Shown in pieces: positions 33,922-42,754 of a stretch of 49,627 nucleotides of DNA; position 1 is the first letter of the stretch, and each line of letters starts with the position of its first letter. The notes below the pieces were generated by a model that saw only the letters and a list, made by a program, of their open reading frames with translations, was not told the origin of the DNA and did not search any database. The position numbers and the translations under genes were made by a program. Source of the DNA: Blautia sp. (GTDB lineage: Bacteria > Bacillota > Clostridia > Lachnospirales > Lachnospiraceae). Location of the stretch: assembly GCA_017475035.1 (NCBI GenBank), contig JAFVGK010000058.1:1-49627 (forward strand), written 5' to 3'.

Positions 33922-36138
33922 ATGAATAAATGTATCAAATCCTTTATCTGCAGGGGAGTGCCGCTCTTTTGCCTGCTGCTGTGCTTATGCCGGATCTGTG
34001 CTCCTGCTGCCGCAGAGACTGATTCTTCGGATTTTGTCTGTGAAGGCAGTGACCAGAGAGTTCTGACCGCAGAGGATGTAACAGACATGTCAGAGGAACA
34101 GATCCTGTATGCGAAGGCGGAAATATATGCACGTAAGGGAATGATCTTCGCAGATGAAGTGATGAACGCTTACTTTTCCCGGAAACCCTGGTACTTTGGA
34201 TTCCTGTCGGAAGAAAACTTTGATGATTCTTATCTCAACACAGTCGAACAGCAGAATGTGGATTTCCTCAATGAAATGCTGAGTGGGGAAGCAGGCACGG
34301 AAACCACCGTCATAATCGCAGTGGAGAACACCACGGAAGAGACCACAGTTATATCTGATCCGGAGGCGGACACAACAGAAGCGTCCGCAGCTTCCGCGGC
34401 AGCTGAGGACGTTCTTATCGAAACAACGCAGACGCCGGCTGCGGTCCGGAGAGAAAGCCGGGTTTCTGATGATGAGACACAGGAATCGACGGCAGGGGAA
34501 GCTATAGAAGTCATCCCGGAAGTAACAGCCGAAGTTTCTGAAGAGACAACCGAGACGGCTCCCACACCGACCCGGAGAGAAAGCCGGGTTTCTGACAATG
34601 AGCCGAAGGAAGCGGCAGCAATGGACGCTATAGAAAGCATCCCGGAAGTTATAGCCGAAGTTTCTGAAGAGACAACCGAGACGGCTCCCACACCGACCCG
34701 GAGAGAAAGCCGGATTTCTGATATTGATCCACAGGAAGATGCGGCAGAGGAAGCCTTAGAAGTAATCTCAGAAGAAACAACCGATGCGGCTCCGATTTCG
34801 AACCGGAGGGAAGCTGCGCTTTCTTCAGAGGAAAAGCCAGATCAGGCTCAGGCATTTGCCCTGGGGGCAGCCGCAATGTCAGCAGCAATGCAGAGCCATG
34901 CCTCAGATGACAGACCTGATGTGATTACCTCAGATGACATAGTCCCATCTACAGAGAACCAGGCGAAAGGTAATACCGGAAAAAGCGATACCGGAAAAGA
35001 TGCCATTTACAGCACGCAGACAACGTCTGACACTGATGACAGTGAACCGACAGTCGAAGCAGTCATGACTGATTCTGCCGGAACATATCATCTGACATGG
35101 GAAATCGATGATTACGTGATTTTAAACATGGGTTCAGAATTGCGTATGGATCAATCGTCAGGCTCTTATACGGAAGACGAATATGAAGCAGCCCTCATTC
35201 GTTCCCTGACCGGACAGGCCAGGTTCCTGAAAAACGGAAAATACCCGGAGGGATTGGTCGCCTTCGAGCTCAGGCAAATCAACCGGCAAAATCTGATTTA
35301 CGCGCAAGAGCTCGGAATGTCCCTGGAATCCTTCATCAGCGAGGTCATGGGAATTACCTATGACAACTATATCCGGGATGCCATGAAGCAGGCAAAGAAA
35401 AATGCCGAAGAGGATCTTTGTCTGATCGCCTATGCGAAAAAAGTGAGCAATATCGATGTCACGAAAAAACAATACAAAAACGGTGTGAAACGCCATGCTG
35501 AGATCATGGGCTATTCGGATACCAAAGAGTATAAAAAGGACTATTCAAAAACGGAAACGGTCTACTGGATTCTCAAAGACAGAGGATTATCCAGGCTGAA
35601 ATCCAGAAGTTCTTCCGGTTCCCGCACAGAGCCGGTGCAGAATGCGGCGGCAGGAGCTGATCCGTCTTCCCATCCTGAAGAACGTCCGGTAGATGAGCCG
35701 GTCATTTTGCCGAATGGGAGCATACTCATCGGGTATGTCAACGCTTCCGCCGGAAACACACCGGATTCTCCCAACGTTTCAGCGATTCGGGACCCCAGAC
35801 TGGAATATCTGTTCCCGGAAGCAGACAGCAGATATATTGCTTGGAATGAAGTAAGTTCTCTGACACAACAGGCGGTATGCTACGCCAAGAATGAGATTTA
35901 CGCGAGACACGGAAGGAAATTTAAGTCTGTTGAGTTACAGCAATATTTCGCTTCCAAGAGCTGGTACAACCCGACCATCGAACCGGAGCTTTTCCCGGAA
36001 TCCGTTTTCAATTCCTATGAACGAGCCAACATAGACCTGCTGGTACAGGAAGAAAGACGGAAAGGAAACGGAGCTCTTTATGCACTTGACCGTCCCGGCT
36101 ATGATATCCATGCGGTGGGAACGGCAAGCTATAAGTGA
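33922..36138 (+). CDS. Exported YARHG-domain protein with tandem repeats and a trigger-factor-like central domain
   Basis: Protein of 738 residues with a signal peptide (core about 12-30, cleavage near APAAA|ET). The first YARHG-like domain (about 48-118) has YARKG at 69-73 and the aromatic YFSRKPWYFG block. The C-terminal one (about 635-715) has a perfect YARHG at 660-664 and YFASKSWYNP. Between them is an acidic Thr/Glu-rich region with a 42-residue repeat (RRESRVSD unit; three good copies and one degenerate), then a helical region at about 405-555. That region (ELGMSLESFISEVMGITYDN, EDLCLIAYAKKVSNIDVTKK, HAEIMGY) resembles the C-terminal chaperone domain of trigger factor. YARHG domains are extracellular with unknown function. 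AAGAGG precedes the ATG. Last of the three exported-protein genes. Confidence 0.75.
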   Translation: MNKCIKSFICRGVPLFCLLLCLCRICAPAAAETDSSDFVCEGSDQRVLTAEDVTDMSEEQILYAKAEIYARKGMIFADEVMNAYFSRKPWYFGFLSEENFDDSYLNTVEQQNVDFLNEMLSGEAGTETTVIIAVENTTEETTVISDPEADTTEASAASAAAEDVLIETTQTPAAVRRESRVSDDETQESTAGEAIEVIPEVTAEVSEETTETAPTPTRRESRVSDNEPKEAAAMDAIESIPEVIAEVSEETTETAPTPTRRESRISDIDPQEDAAEEALEVISEETTDAAPISNRREAALSSEEKPDQAQAFALGAAAMSAAMQSHASDDRPDVITSDDIVPSTENQAKGNTGKSDTGKDAIYSTQTTSDTDDSEPTVEAVMTDSAGTYHLTWEIDDYVILNMGSELRMDQSSGSYTEDEYEAALIRSLTGQARFLKNGKYPEGLVAFELRQINRQNLIYAQELGMSLESFISEVMGITYDNYIRDAMKQAKKNAEEDLCLIAYAKKVSNIDVTKKQYKNGVKRHAEIMGYSDTKEYKKDYSKTETVYWILKDRGLSRLKSRSSSGSRTEPVQNAAAGADPSSHPEERPVDEPVILPNGSILIGYVNASAGNTPDSPNVSAIRDPRLEYLFPEADSRYIAWNEVSSLTQQAVCYAKNEIYARHGRKFKSVELQQYFASKSWYNPTIEPELFPESVFNSYERANIDLLVQEERRKGNGALYALDRPGYDIHAVGTASYK
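34447..34830 (+). repeat. 126-base tandem repeat in the YARHG gene
   Basis: CGGAGAGAAAGCCGG starts at 34447, 34573 and 34699 (126-base period, 42 codons). A degenerate fourth unit begins near 34804. Units two and three are almost identical at the DNA level, so copy number could vary between strains. Confidence 0.85.
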
Positions 36139-36214
36139 TTTACCCGCAGCCTGTATCTGCTGCAGGAAAAAGTACAGGTTACAGTAAACAATTATAATTT
36201 GATTATGAGCATAC

Positions 36215-36243
36215 TTGACATGACTTTTCTTCCATAGTATGAT
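36215..36243 (+). promoter_or_regulatory. Promoter of glpK
   Basis: TTGACA, 17-base spacer, TATGAT, about 67 bases before the glpK start. Confidence 0.8.
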
Positions 36244-36309
36244 TTTAATAAAGAAGAAACAAAAGAACCCCAGAAAATAATCACAATAAACAAAAAACGG
36301 AGATAAATC

Positions 36310-37806
36310 ATGGCAAAGTTTATTATGGCATTAGATGCCGGCACGACCAGCAACAGGTGTATTCTTTTTAATAAAGACGGCGCTATCTGCAGCATGGCGC
36401 AAAGAGAGTTTCGTCAGATCTTTCCTCAGCCCGGCTGGGTGGAACATGACGCGGAAGAAATCTGGGCCAGTATGCTCGGTGTGGCAGTGGAGGCGATGGG
36501 AAAAATCGGAGCTTCTTCTTCTGACATAGCTGCGATCGGCATTACCAACCAGCGCGAAACGACGATCATCTGGGATAAAAAAACCGGCGAGCCGGTTTAC
36601 AATGCAATCGTATGGCAGTGCCGCCGTACCTCAGAGTACTGTGATTCTCTGAAGGAAAGGGGTCTGGAGCCTGTCATTCATGAAAAAACAGGACTGATCC
36701 TTGATGCATACTTCTCCGCTTCCAAAGTGAAATGGATCCTGGATTCGGTTGCAGGAGCGAAAGAGAGGGCGGAAAAGGGCGAGCTGCTCTTCGGAACCGT
36801 AGAAACGTGGCTGATCTGGAAACTGACGAAAGGAAAAGTACATGTAACCGACTATTCCAACGCGGCAAGAACCATGATGTTTAATATCCATACACTGGAT
36901 TGGGATCAGGATATCCTTGATGAAATGGGTATTCCGAGAGCAATTCTTCCGAAGCCCATGCCTTCCAGCTGCGTCTACGGGATGTCGGATCCCACCTTCC
37001 TTGGCGGGGAAATCCCGATTGCCGGAGCGGCAGGAGACCAGCAGTCAGCATTGTTCGGACAGGCCTGTTTTGAGCCCGGAGAGGCGAAAAACACCTACGG
37101 AACAGGCTGCTTCCTCCTGATGAATACGGGAGAAAAACCGGTCATTTCAAATCATGGTCTGCTGACCACGATTGCCTGGGGACTCGATGGAAAGGTCAAT
37201 TACGCACTGGAAGGCTCTGTCTTTGTCGCCGGCGCGTCGGTGCAGTGGCTGCGGGATGAAATGCGGCTGATTGATTCCGCGGAGGATTCTGCCTATATGG
37301 CTCAGAAGGTCGATGACACCAATGGCTGCTATGTGGTTCCCGCCTTTACCGGTCTGGGCGCACCGTATTGGGATCAGTACGCCAGAGGAACGATCGTCGG
37401 CATCACCCGAGGCGTAAATAAATATCATATTATCCGGGCAACCCTGGATTCCATCGCCTTCCAGGTGAATGACGTCCTGGAAGCCATGAGAGCGGACGCG
37501 GGGATTGAATATTCCCGGCTGAAGGTAGATGGCGGAGCAAGCCGGAATGATTTCCTCATGCAGGTGCAGGCAAATATCACCGACATCCCTGTAGAACGGC
37601 CTGAGTGTGTGGAAACTACAGCAATGGGAGCCTGTTATCTGGCCGGTCTCGCCGTAGGTTATTTTGACAGTGTAGAAGATGTGAAGAGAAACTGGAAGAG
37701 AGACAGGCTCTTCCAGCCTTTGATGCTTGCGGATGTAAGAAATAAATACATCGCAGGATGGAAAAAGGCTGTGAAATACGCCTTTGGATGGGCAAAAGAA
37801 GCTTAG
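36310..37806 (+). CDS. glpK: Glycerol kinase
   Basis: FGGY-family kinase of 498 residues phosphorylating glycerol to sn-glycerol-3-phosphate. Signatures: [12 protein letters not shown] (phosphate-1) at the N-terminus, [28 protein letters not shown], the ATP-binding [11 protein letters not shown] and [16 protein letters not shown] regions, and [13 protein letters not shown] near the C-terminus. The length is typical. GGAGA precedes the ATG. No glpF facilitator or glpP antiterminator is adjacent. The product feeds the GlpA-like dehydrogenase encoded at 2839-4290. A terminator follows at once. Confidence 0.97.
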   Translation: MAKFIMALDAGTTSNRCILFNKDGAICSMAQREFRQIFPQPGWVEHDAEEIWASMLGVAVEAMGKIGASSSDIAAIGITNQRETTIIWDKKTGEPVYNAIVWQCRRTSEYCDSLKERGLEPVIHEKTGLILDAYFSASKVKWILDSVAGAKERAEKGELLFGTVETWLIWKLTKGKVHVTDYSNAARTMMFNIHTLDWDQDILDEMGIPRAILPKPMPSSCVYGMSDPTFLGGEIPIAGAAGDQQSALFGQACFEPGEAKNTYGTGCFLLMNTGEKPVISNHGLLTTIAWGLDGKVNYALEGSVFVAGASVQWLRDEMRLIDSAEDSAYMAQKVDDTNGCYVVPAFTGLGAPYWDQYARGTIVGITRGVNKYHIIRATLDSIAFQVNDVLEAMRADAGIEYSRLKVDGGASRNDFLMQVQANITDIPVERPECVETTAMGACYLAGLAVGYFDSVEDVKRNWKRDRLFQPLMLADVRNKYIAGWKKAVKYAFGWAKEA

Positions 37807-37810
37807 AGAA

Positions 37811-37850
37811 AAAAAGGCTGCTGAAAGAATTTCTTTCAGCAGCTTTTTTT
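37811..37850 (+). terminator. Terminator of glpK
   Basis: GCTGCTGAAAG (37817-37827) pairs with CTTTCAGCAGC (37833-37843), followed by a T-run and preceded by an A-run. Confidence 0.93.
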
Positions 37851-37905
37851 TCCTTTGAAAGTCTCACGCCCTTGCACAATCAGCCCATGATTACACATCA
37901 GTTAT

Positions 37906-37922
37906 TTGTACATATTGTACAA
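37906..37922. promoter_or_regulatory. Perfect 17-base palindrome, possible operator
   Basis: TTGTACATATTGTACAA consists of two 7-base arms around TAT. It sits in the 280-base gene-free stretch between glpK and rqcH, which otherwise shows nothing. It is not next to an obvious promoter, so its function is unknown. Confidence 0.3.
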
Positions 37923-38086
37923 AATGCAACGACTTTTATTCATGGTGATGTCGAGCTGTGCACGACATGGGGGTTTACTTTGAAAACGCCCGCTGCGATA
38001 CCAGCGTGGAATAGCAGAATGCATCCATGCTCTCATTTCATTCATGGCGTCGTCAGATTCGAAAGACATGGTGGAGGATTGCTTCA

Positions 38087-39847
38087 TTAGTCGTCAACTT
38101 CTTTCAGCATTGAAATGTCCGGTGAAGCGATGAGAGAGTAGTTCGTATAATATACCACAAACCCCGGTTTCGCCCCGGCGGGCTTTTTCACATGCTTTTT
38201 CTGGATATAATCAATTTCCACCTTCGGGGCAGTTTTGCCGCTTGAGAAATATGCGGCTAGATTTCCTGCTTCTTCAAACACCCGGTCCGGCACTTCCCCA
38301 TCCCTGACCTTCACGATCACATGGGAACCGGGCATTTTCTTTGCATGGAACCACCAGTCATTTCCGGAGGCAAAATGAAAGGTCAGCTCGTCATTCTGAA
38401 AATTGTTTCTGCCGACATACATATCATAGCCGTCACTGGAAACAAAATGGAAGGGCTTTGACTTTTGCTGCATCTTGCCGGTCTTTCCCTTTTTTTCCTT
38501 TACAGGATGCTTCCTGATATATCCAAACTGGGTCAGTTCTTCCTTGATCTGTGCCAGGTCGCTTTCCGTGCGCGCAATATCCAGAGACGCGGCGATGGAA
38601 GACAGATGCTCCACCGTTTCCGCAGTCTCGGCTGTCTGCACGGAGAGGGCTTCCTCCGTCCGTTTCATTTTTCCATAGCGGTCAAAATATTTCTTCGCAT
38701 TTTCCGAAGGAGAAAGCTGAGGATCAAGAGGAACATCGATTTCCTCTCCGGTATAATAATTCAGTGCGCGAAAAGACTTTGCGCCTGTTTCGACGCCATA
38801 TCCATAGGTATTGATCAGTTCCCCGTAAATCTTATATTTATCCTTTTTCTCCGTATCCTTCAGCTGCCTGAGCTGCAGATTGTATTTCTTGGACTCCCGC
38901 TCAAGGCAGGTCTGAACCACACGCCGAAGATCCGCGCTTTTCTGACGGATTCTGGCGTGAAGGTCTCTGGAGTCATAATAAGTTTCCAGCATGGAAGACA
39001 CGGAAGGAAAACTTTGCATCCGGTATTCCCTGCCATACTGACGGTAACCAAGGACGCCGAACTCAACCGGTTCTTCCTCCCGATAGACGATGCAGGGAGA
39101 GAACTCTCCCTCAGCCAGCTGATCAATCATATTCCGGAAGGTATGATAAAGATGAACCCGCACATGATCCTCAAGTGTACGATAGTCTGTATCCGGATCA
39201 AGACTCGCCCGATAACACAGCTCATTGGCCATCACCGGGCTGAAGCCTGTTAAAGAGGTATAGATGGCTTTGCTTAAAGGTAATGGTTTTTGCGAAAGCA
39301 GAGAAGTAAAATCTTCCTCTGAAATCGCCAGAGGATCCAGCTTTTCCTGGGTCTGAGGAATGAAATACTCCCTTCCCGGCAAAACCTCCCGCACGGAACT
39401 GATATTTGCGGATATATGCTTGATACTGTCAAGGATCATCCCGTCTTCATCACAGAAAATAATATTGCTGTGTTTCCCCATAAGTTCTAAAATCAGCCTT
39501 TTGTGACAGACATCCCCCATGTCGTCAAGATGCTCCAGGGAAAACTCCACGACACGCTCCAGACCGGGCTGTGTGACAGAGAGAATTCTGGCTGTTCCGA
39601 TATGCTTTCGGAGCAGCATGCAGAAATTCGGCGCTGTCAGGGGACTGACCCGGTTCTTTCCGGTCACATACAAAAGCGGAAGAGAAGCATTTGCAGACAA
39701 AAGAATCCGAATCTGCCCATCCTTTCCCCTCGCCGTGATCACCAGAGCATCCGGCTCCGGCTGTGCGATTTTATTAATCCTGCCGCCGGAAAGCTGATCA
39801 TTCAGTTCTCTAACAATCGCGGCAGTAGTAAAGCCATCATATGCCAT
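38087..39847 (-). CDS. rqcH: RqcH/NFACT-family ribosome-associated quality-control protein
   Basis: Protein of 586 residues, the bacterial Rqc2/NEMF homologue (older annotation: fibronectin-binding protein FbpA). In this family it binds obstructed 50S subunits and recruits tRNA-Ala to add C-terminal Ala tails. The NFACT-N domain begins DGFTTAAIVRELNDQLSGG, with INKIAQP and FCMLLRKH. A long coiled-coil middle (about 270-430) follows, and then the NFACT-R domain with FHFVSSDGYDMYVGRNN, NDWWFHAK and PGSHVIVK. Length and order are normal. GGAGGAAG precedes the ATG. Monocistronic, convergent with glpK. Confidence 0.92.
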   Translation of the reverse strand: MAYDGFTTAAIVRELNDQLSGGRINKIAQPEPDALVITARGKDGQIRILLSANASLPLLYVTGKNRVSPLTAPNFCMLLRKHIGTARILSVTQPGLERVVEFSLEHLDDMGDVCHKRLILELMGKHSNIIFCDEDGMILDSIKHISANISSVREVLPGREYFIPQTQEKLDPLAISEEDFTSLLSQKPLPLSKAIYTSLTGFSPVMANELCYRASLDPDTDYRTLEDHVRVHLYHTFRNMIDQLAEGEFSPCIVYREEEPVEFGVLGYRQYGREYRMQSFPSVSSMLETYYDSRDLHARIRQKSADLRRVVQTCLERESKKYNLQLRQLKDTEKKDKYKIYGELINTYGYGVETGAKSFRALNYYTGEEIDVPLDPQLSPSENAKKYFDRYGKMKRTEEALSVQTAETAETVEHLSSIAASLDIARTESDLAQIKEELTQFGYIRKHPVKEKKGKTGKMQQKSKPFHFVSSDGYDMYVGRNNFQNDELTFHFASGNDWWFHAKKMPGSHVIVKVRDGEVPDRVFEEAGNLAAYFSSGKTAPKVEIDYIQKKHVKKPAGAKPGFVVYYTNYSLIASPDISMLKEVDD

Positions 39848-39932
39848 GTAAAACTTCCTCCATCCTCTCCGGGAATCATAAAAAAGCCTTTTTCCCGGTC
39901 ATCCCTCTGCTCTTATCACGATAACAGCTTAC

Positions 39933-39961
39933 ATTGTACGCTGATTTACAGGAAAAAACAA
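39933..39961 (-). promoter_or_regulatory. Promoter of rqcH
   Basis: On the minus strand TTGTTT, 17-base spacer, TACAAT. The -35 is weak. Confidence 0.5.
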
Positions 39962-40065
39962 GTGGAACCGTGATGTCATTCGCAGCAGCTCCGAATCTCA
40001 ATAACAACCTATACAGATGGTGCCGGATGAATTCGTCCAGGCTGCCGGGTCATTCTTGTTTATGC

Positions 40066-40094
40066 TTGACATCATTTATATCACATAGTATCAT
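40066..40094 (+). promoter_or_regulatory. Promoter of the alpha/beta hydrolase gene at 40222
   Basis: TTGACA, 17-base spacer, TATCAT. The leader is about 120 bases long. Confidence 0.7.
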
Positions 40095-40221
40095 AATTTC
40101 ATATACCACTACCACTGTTGGAACTGCCATTGCTTTGGCAGACGCATATAATAAAAAAGTTCTTGTTCATAGACCTTGACTCAGACAAACCGCATTGCTA
40201 TGACATAAAAAAGGAGCAGAG

Positions 40222-41019
40222 ATGAAAAAAGACGGCAGCGTTGCCATCGGAAATACGGAAATGTACTATGTTTCCTTTGGCAGCGGGAGTAAAAAGCTTG
40301 TTGTTTTACCGGGACTTTCCGACGGTCTGGCAACGGTTGAAGGGAAAGCATGGCTATTGGCGGCGTCATATAGAAAATTTTTCCAGGATTATACGGTATA
40401 TATGTTCAGCAGAAAAAATGAGATGCCGGAAGGATATACCATAAGGGAAATGGCAGCCGATCAGGCTCTGGCAATGAAAAAGCTCAATATAGATCAGGCC
40501 TGTCTGCTGGGCGTTTCCCAGGGAGGCATGATTGCGCAATATATAGCCATCGACCATTCGCAGATGGTGAAAAAACTGATCCTTGCAGTCACGGCTACGT
40601 ATGCAAACGATATTGTAAAAGAAACCGTTTCCCACTGGATAGAACTGGCGGAGCAGGGAGATCATACGGCCCTGATGGTCGATACAGCCGAAAAAATGTA
40701 CTCTGAAAATTATCTCCGGAAAAACCGGAAATATTTTCCCATGATAGCCAGACTTACAAAGCCGGCCAGTTATGACAGATTTATGAAAAACGCCCTTGCA
40801 ATCCTTCATTTTGATTCCCGCAGCGAATTATCAAAGATTACCTGTCCGGCTTTGATTATAGCCGGAAGCGACGATCATACGGTCGGAAATGACGCAGCCC
40901 GGGAATTGAACAAAGCCATTGCCGGCAGTGAACTGTATATTTATGACGGACTGGGACACGGCGCCTATGAAGAAGCAAAAGATTTTTATGACAGGATCCT
41001 GGAATTCTGCAGCAGATAG
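40222..41019 (+). CDS. Alpha/beta hydrolase
   Basis: Cytoplasmic serine hydrolase of 265 residues with no signal peptide. The nucleophile elbow is GVSQGG (Ser99). The acid is Asp217 or Asp218 in GSDDHTVG, and the catalytic His is His246 in DGLGHGAYEE. The oxyanion region is VVLPGLSDG in place of the more common HG motif. The substrate cannot be predicted. AAGGAGC precedes the ATG. Single gene with its own promoter, ending at the shared terminator with the phosphatase operon. Confidence 0.8.
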   Translation: MKKDGSVAIGNTEMYYVSFGSGSKKLVVLPGLSDGLATVEGKAWLLAASYRKFFQDYTVYMFSRKNEMPEGYTIREMAADQALAMKKLNIDQACLLGVSQGGMIAQYIAIDHSQMVKKLILAVTATYANDIVKETVSHWIELAEQGDHTALMVDTAEKMYSENYLRKNRKYFPMIARLTKPASYDRFMKNALAILHFDSRSELSKITCPALIIAGSDDHTVGNDAARELNKAIAGSELYIYDGLGHGAYEEAKDFYDRILEFCSR

Positions 41020-41068
41020 AAGCCAAACATGAGGGCAGGTGACATCTGACTTTAGACGGCTCCGGGAA

Positions 41069-41124
41069 AAATGAAAAGAGGAGGCGTTCGCCGTCGGGTG
41101 AACGTCTCCTCCTTTCATTTTTTT
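41069..41124. terminator. Bidirectional terminator between hydrolase and SpoIIE-type phosphatase genes
   Basis: AAAGAGGAGGCGTTCGCC pairs with GGTGAACGTCTCCTCCTTT (a few G-U) around a 4-base loop. A T-run lies to the right and an A-rich run to the left. Confidence 0.9.
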
Positions 41125-41129
41125 CGCTG

Positions 41130-42740
41130 TTAAATATTCATTCCTTTAAACTCAAAGCCCATCATGGTCATGTCGTCGAACTGAGGCTCATCCTGAGCAA
41201 AATCATTGATTGTTTTCCTGACGGTATGCAGAAGATCTACCAGCGAAGAGGTCGGGTCGATATTCAGGGCTTCAACCAGCCTGTCCGTGCCGAAAAGCTC
41301 TTTATCGGTATTATTTGCTTCTGTTACGCCGTCTGTATAGACGAAAACCCTATCGCCCGGATATAGCTGGAACTCATGTTCCCGGAATTTCAACCCTGAC
41401 ATGATGCCGACTGCAGCTGTATGCCTGTATTCCACCAACTCATATTTCCCGCCTTTCCTGCAAAGAACAGGATGCTCATGCCCTGCATTGGAGACCATCC
41501 CCTTTCCGGTCCGAAGATCCAGAATCGCTAACCACACCGTCACAAACAGATTTTCATCATTTCCTTCACAGATCTGCTCATTCACGTCATACAGGATTTC
41601 TGCAGGGCTTCCGCCCATCTGTGCCCGGTTTTTAATCAGCGTTTTGGCAATGACCATAAACAGGGCAGCCGGAATTCCTTTTCCGGATACGTCCGCCATG
41701 ACCATGGCAAGGGTGTTCTGGTCGATCAGGAAAAAGTCATAGAAATCCCCTCCGACTTCCTTGGCGGGATTCATCGTCGCGTAAACATCACAGTCCGTCC
41801 TCTGGGGAAACGCCGGAAAAGTATTAGGAAGCATATCTGCCTGTATTTTTCTTGCTACATCCAGCTCTGCGCCGATGCGCTCTTTTTCAGCCGTTACCTG
41901 CGCGATTTCTTCCGTATATCTTTCAATTCTTTCCACCATGTTGCCAAAGGAAATGGAAAGATGTCTTACTTCGTCGTCTTTTCGGAACAGAGATTTATCA
42001 AGCACCAGCTCTTTATGTCTATAAGAGTCGACGCTCATATTCAGCAGTCCGATAGGAGCGATGACACTTCGATCCATATAGATCAGAAGAAAAATCAGCA
42101 CGAGAGCAACACACAAGGTAAAAATAAAAATGATGCGTGTCACAAAATTGTTCAGATCACGCTGGAAATAAGGAAGCAGATAGTCCAGCTCAACCATTGC
42201 CCGGACGTTTCCCTCCTTATCCAGGATCGGAGCCCAGGTGCTTAAGCCGGCGCCATAATACTCGTTGTTCTGGAAAGTAATCTCTTCGTGAGCTTTTTTT
42301 GCCTCGATATCAGGAAGTATATATTTATATTCAAACTCCCTGTATTCAAACTCATCTCCCCATTCCGCAATATAATCCAGATCATCCTCCGGAGTCCGCG
42401 CTTCATAAAGATATGTGAAGCTTGTCTCATGCGGAATAAAAATATAAAGATAAAGGGGAGAACGGGCACTGATCTTCATATAATCATAAAAGCTCAGAAG
42501 ATCCTCGACATAATCGTCTGTTTTTCCTGTTTCAGCATATTGTGAGATTTTTTCCCAGTCGGTTCGTTCTACAACAACGCGGACCATCTGCTGTGCTTTC
42601 TCGTCGTAAAAGCGCAGATAAGTATTGCGGAAGGCATAGTAACTTACCGTGGAAATAATGGCGGCCATCAGCACCATCAAGGAAAGCAAAACAAATGTAA
42701 TACGTTTACTCAATCGCTGCTTCATTTTTGGTTGATCCAT
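41130..42740 (-). CDS. Membrane-bound SpoIIE/RsbU-type PP2C phosphatase with extracellular sensor
   Basis: Sensor phosphatase of 536 residues. A membrane segment at about 14-36 and another at 202-222 enclose an extracellular Cache-like domain (YLYIFIPHE, STWAPILDKEGNVRAMVELD). A HAMP-like linker and coiled coil (about 223-300) and a PP2C domain (about 312-530) with AKEVGGDFYDFF and MADVSGKGIPAALFM follow. This family dephosphorylates anti-sigma antagonists (STAS proteins) in partner-switching pathways; no STAS or anti-sigma gene is in the window. ATG 42740 is chosen since GAGGA lies 8 bases upstream and the start is 14 bases from the acetyltransferase stop. Last gene of a three-gene minus-strand unit. 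Confidence 0.88.
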   Translation of the reverse strand: MDQPKMKQRLSKRITFVLLSLMVLMAAIISTVSYYAFRNTYLRFYDEKAQQMVRVVVERTDWEKISQYAETGKTDDYVEDLLSFYDYMKISARSPLYLYIFIPHETSFTYLYEARTPEDDLDYIAEWGDEFEYREFEYKYILPDIEAKKAHEEITFQNNEYYGAGLSTWAPILDKEGNVRAMVELDYLLPYFQRDLNNFVTRIIFIFTLCVALVLIFLLIYMDRSVIAPIGLLNMSVDSYRHKELVLDKSLFRKDDEVRHLSISFGNMVERIERYTEEIAQVTAEKERIGAELDVARKIQADMLPNTFPAFPQRTDCDVYATMNPAKEVGGDFYDFFLIDQNTLAMVMADVSGKGIPAALFMVIAKTLIKNRAQMGGSPAEILYDVNEQICEGNDENLFVTVWLAILDLRTGKGMVSNAGHEHPVLCRKGGKYELVEYRHTAAVGIMSGLKFREHEFQLYPGDRVFVYTDGVTEANNTDKELFGTDRLVEALNIDPTSSLVDLLHTVRKTINDFAQDEPQFDDMTMMGFEFKGMNI

Positions 42741-42754
42741 TTTGTTATCCTCGC

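Larger units (their letters stand above)
39848..40221. other. Divergent intergenic region rqcH / alpha-beta hydrolase
   Basis: Holds promoters in both directions. A stem CCGGGAA/TTCCCGG (39869-39898) lies in the rqcH leader, and a small stem CTGCCA/TGGCAG lies in the hydrolase leader. An 81-codon frame at 39934-40179 crosses both promoters, so it is not called as a gene. Confidence 0.55.

Noticed and set aside
39934-40179. An 81-codon frame whose end (GTAIALADAYNKKVL) looks faintly protein-like
   Set aside because: It crosses the rqcH promoter and the promoter of the next gene, has no ribosome binding site, and matches no family I know. It could be a relic but cannot be supported.
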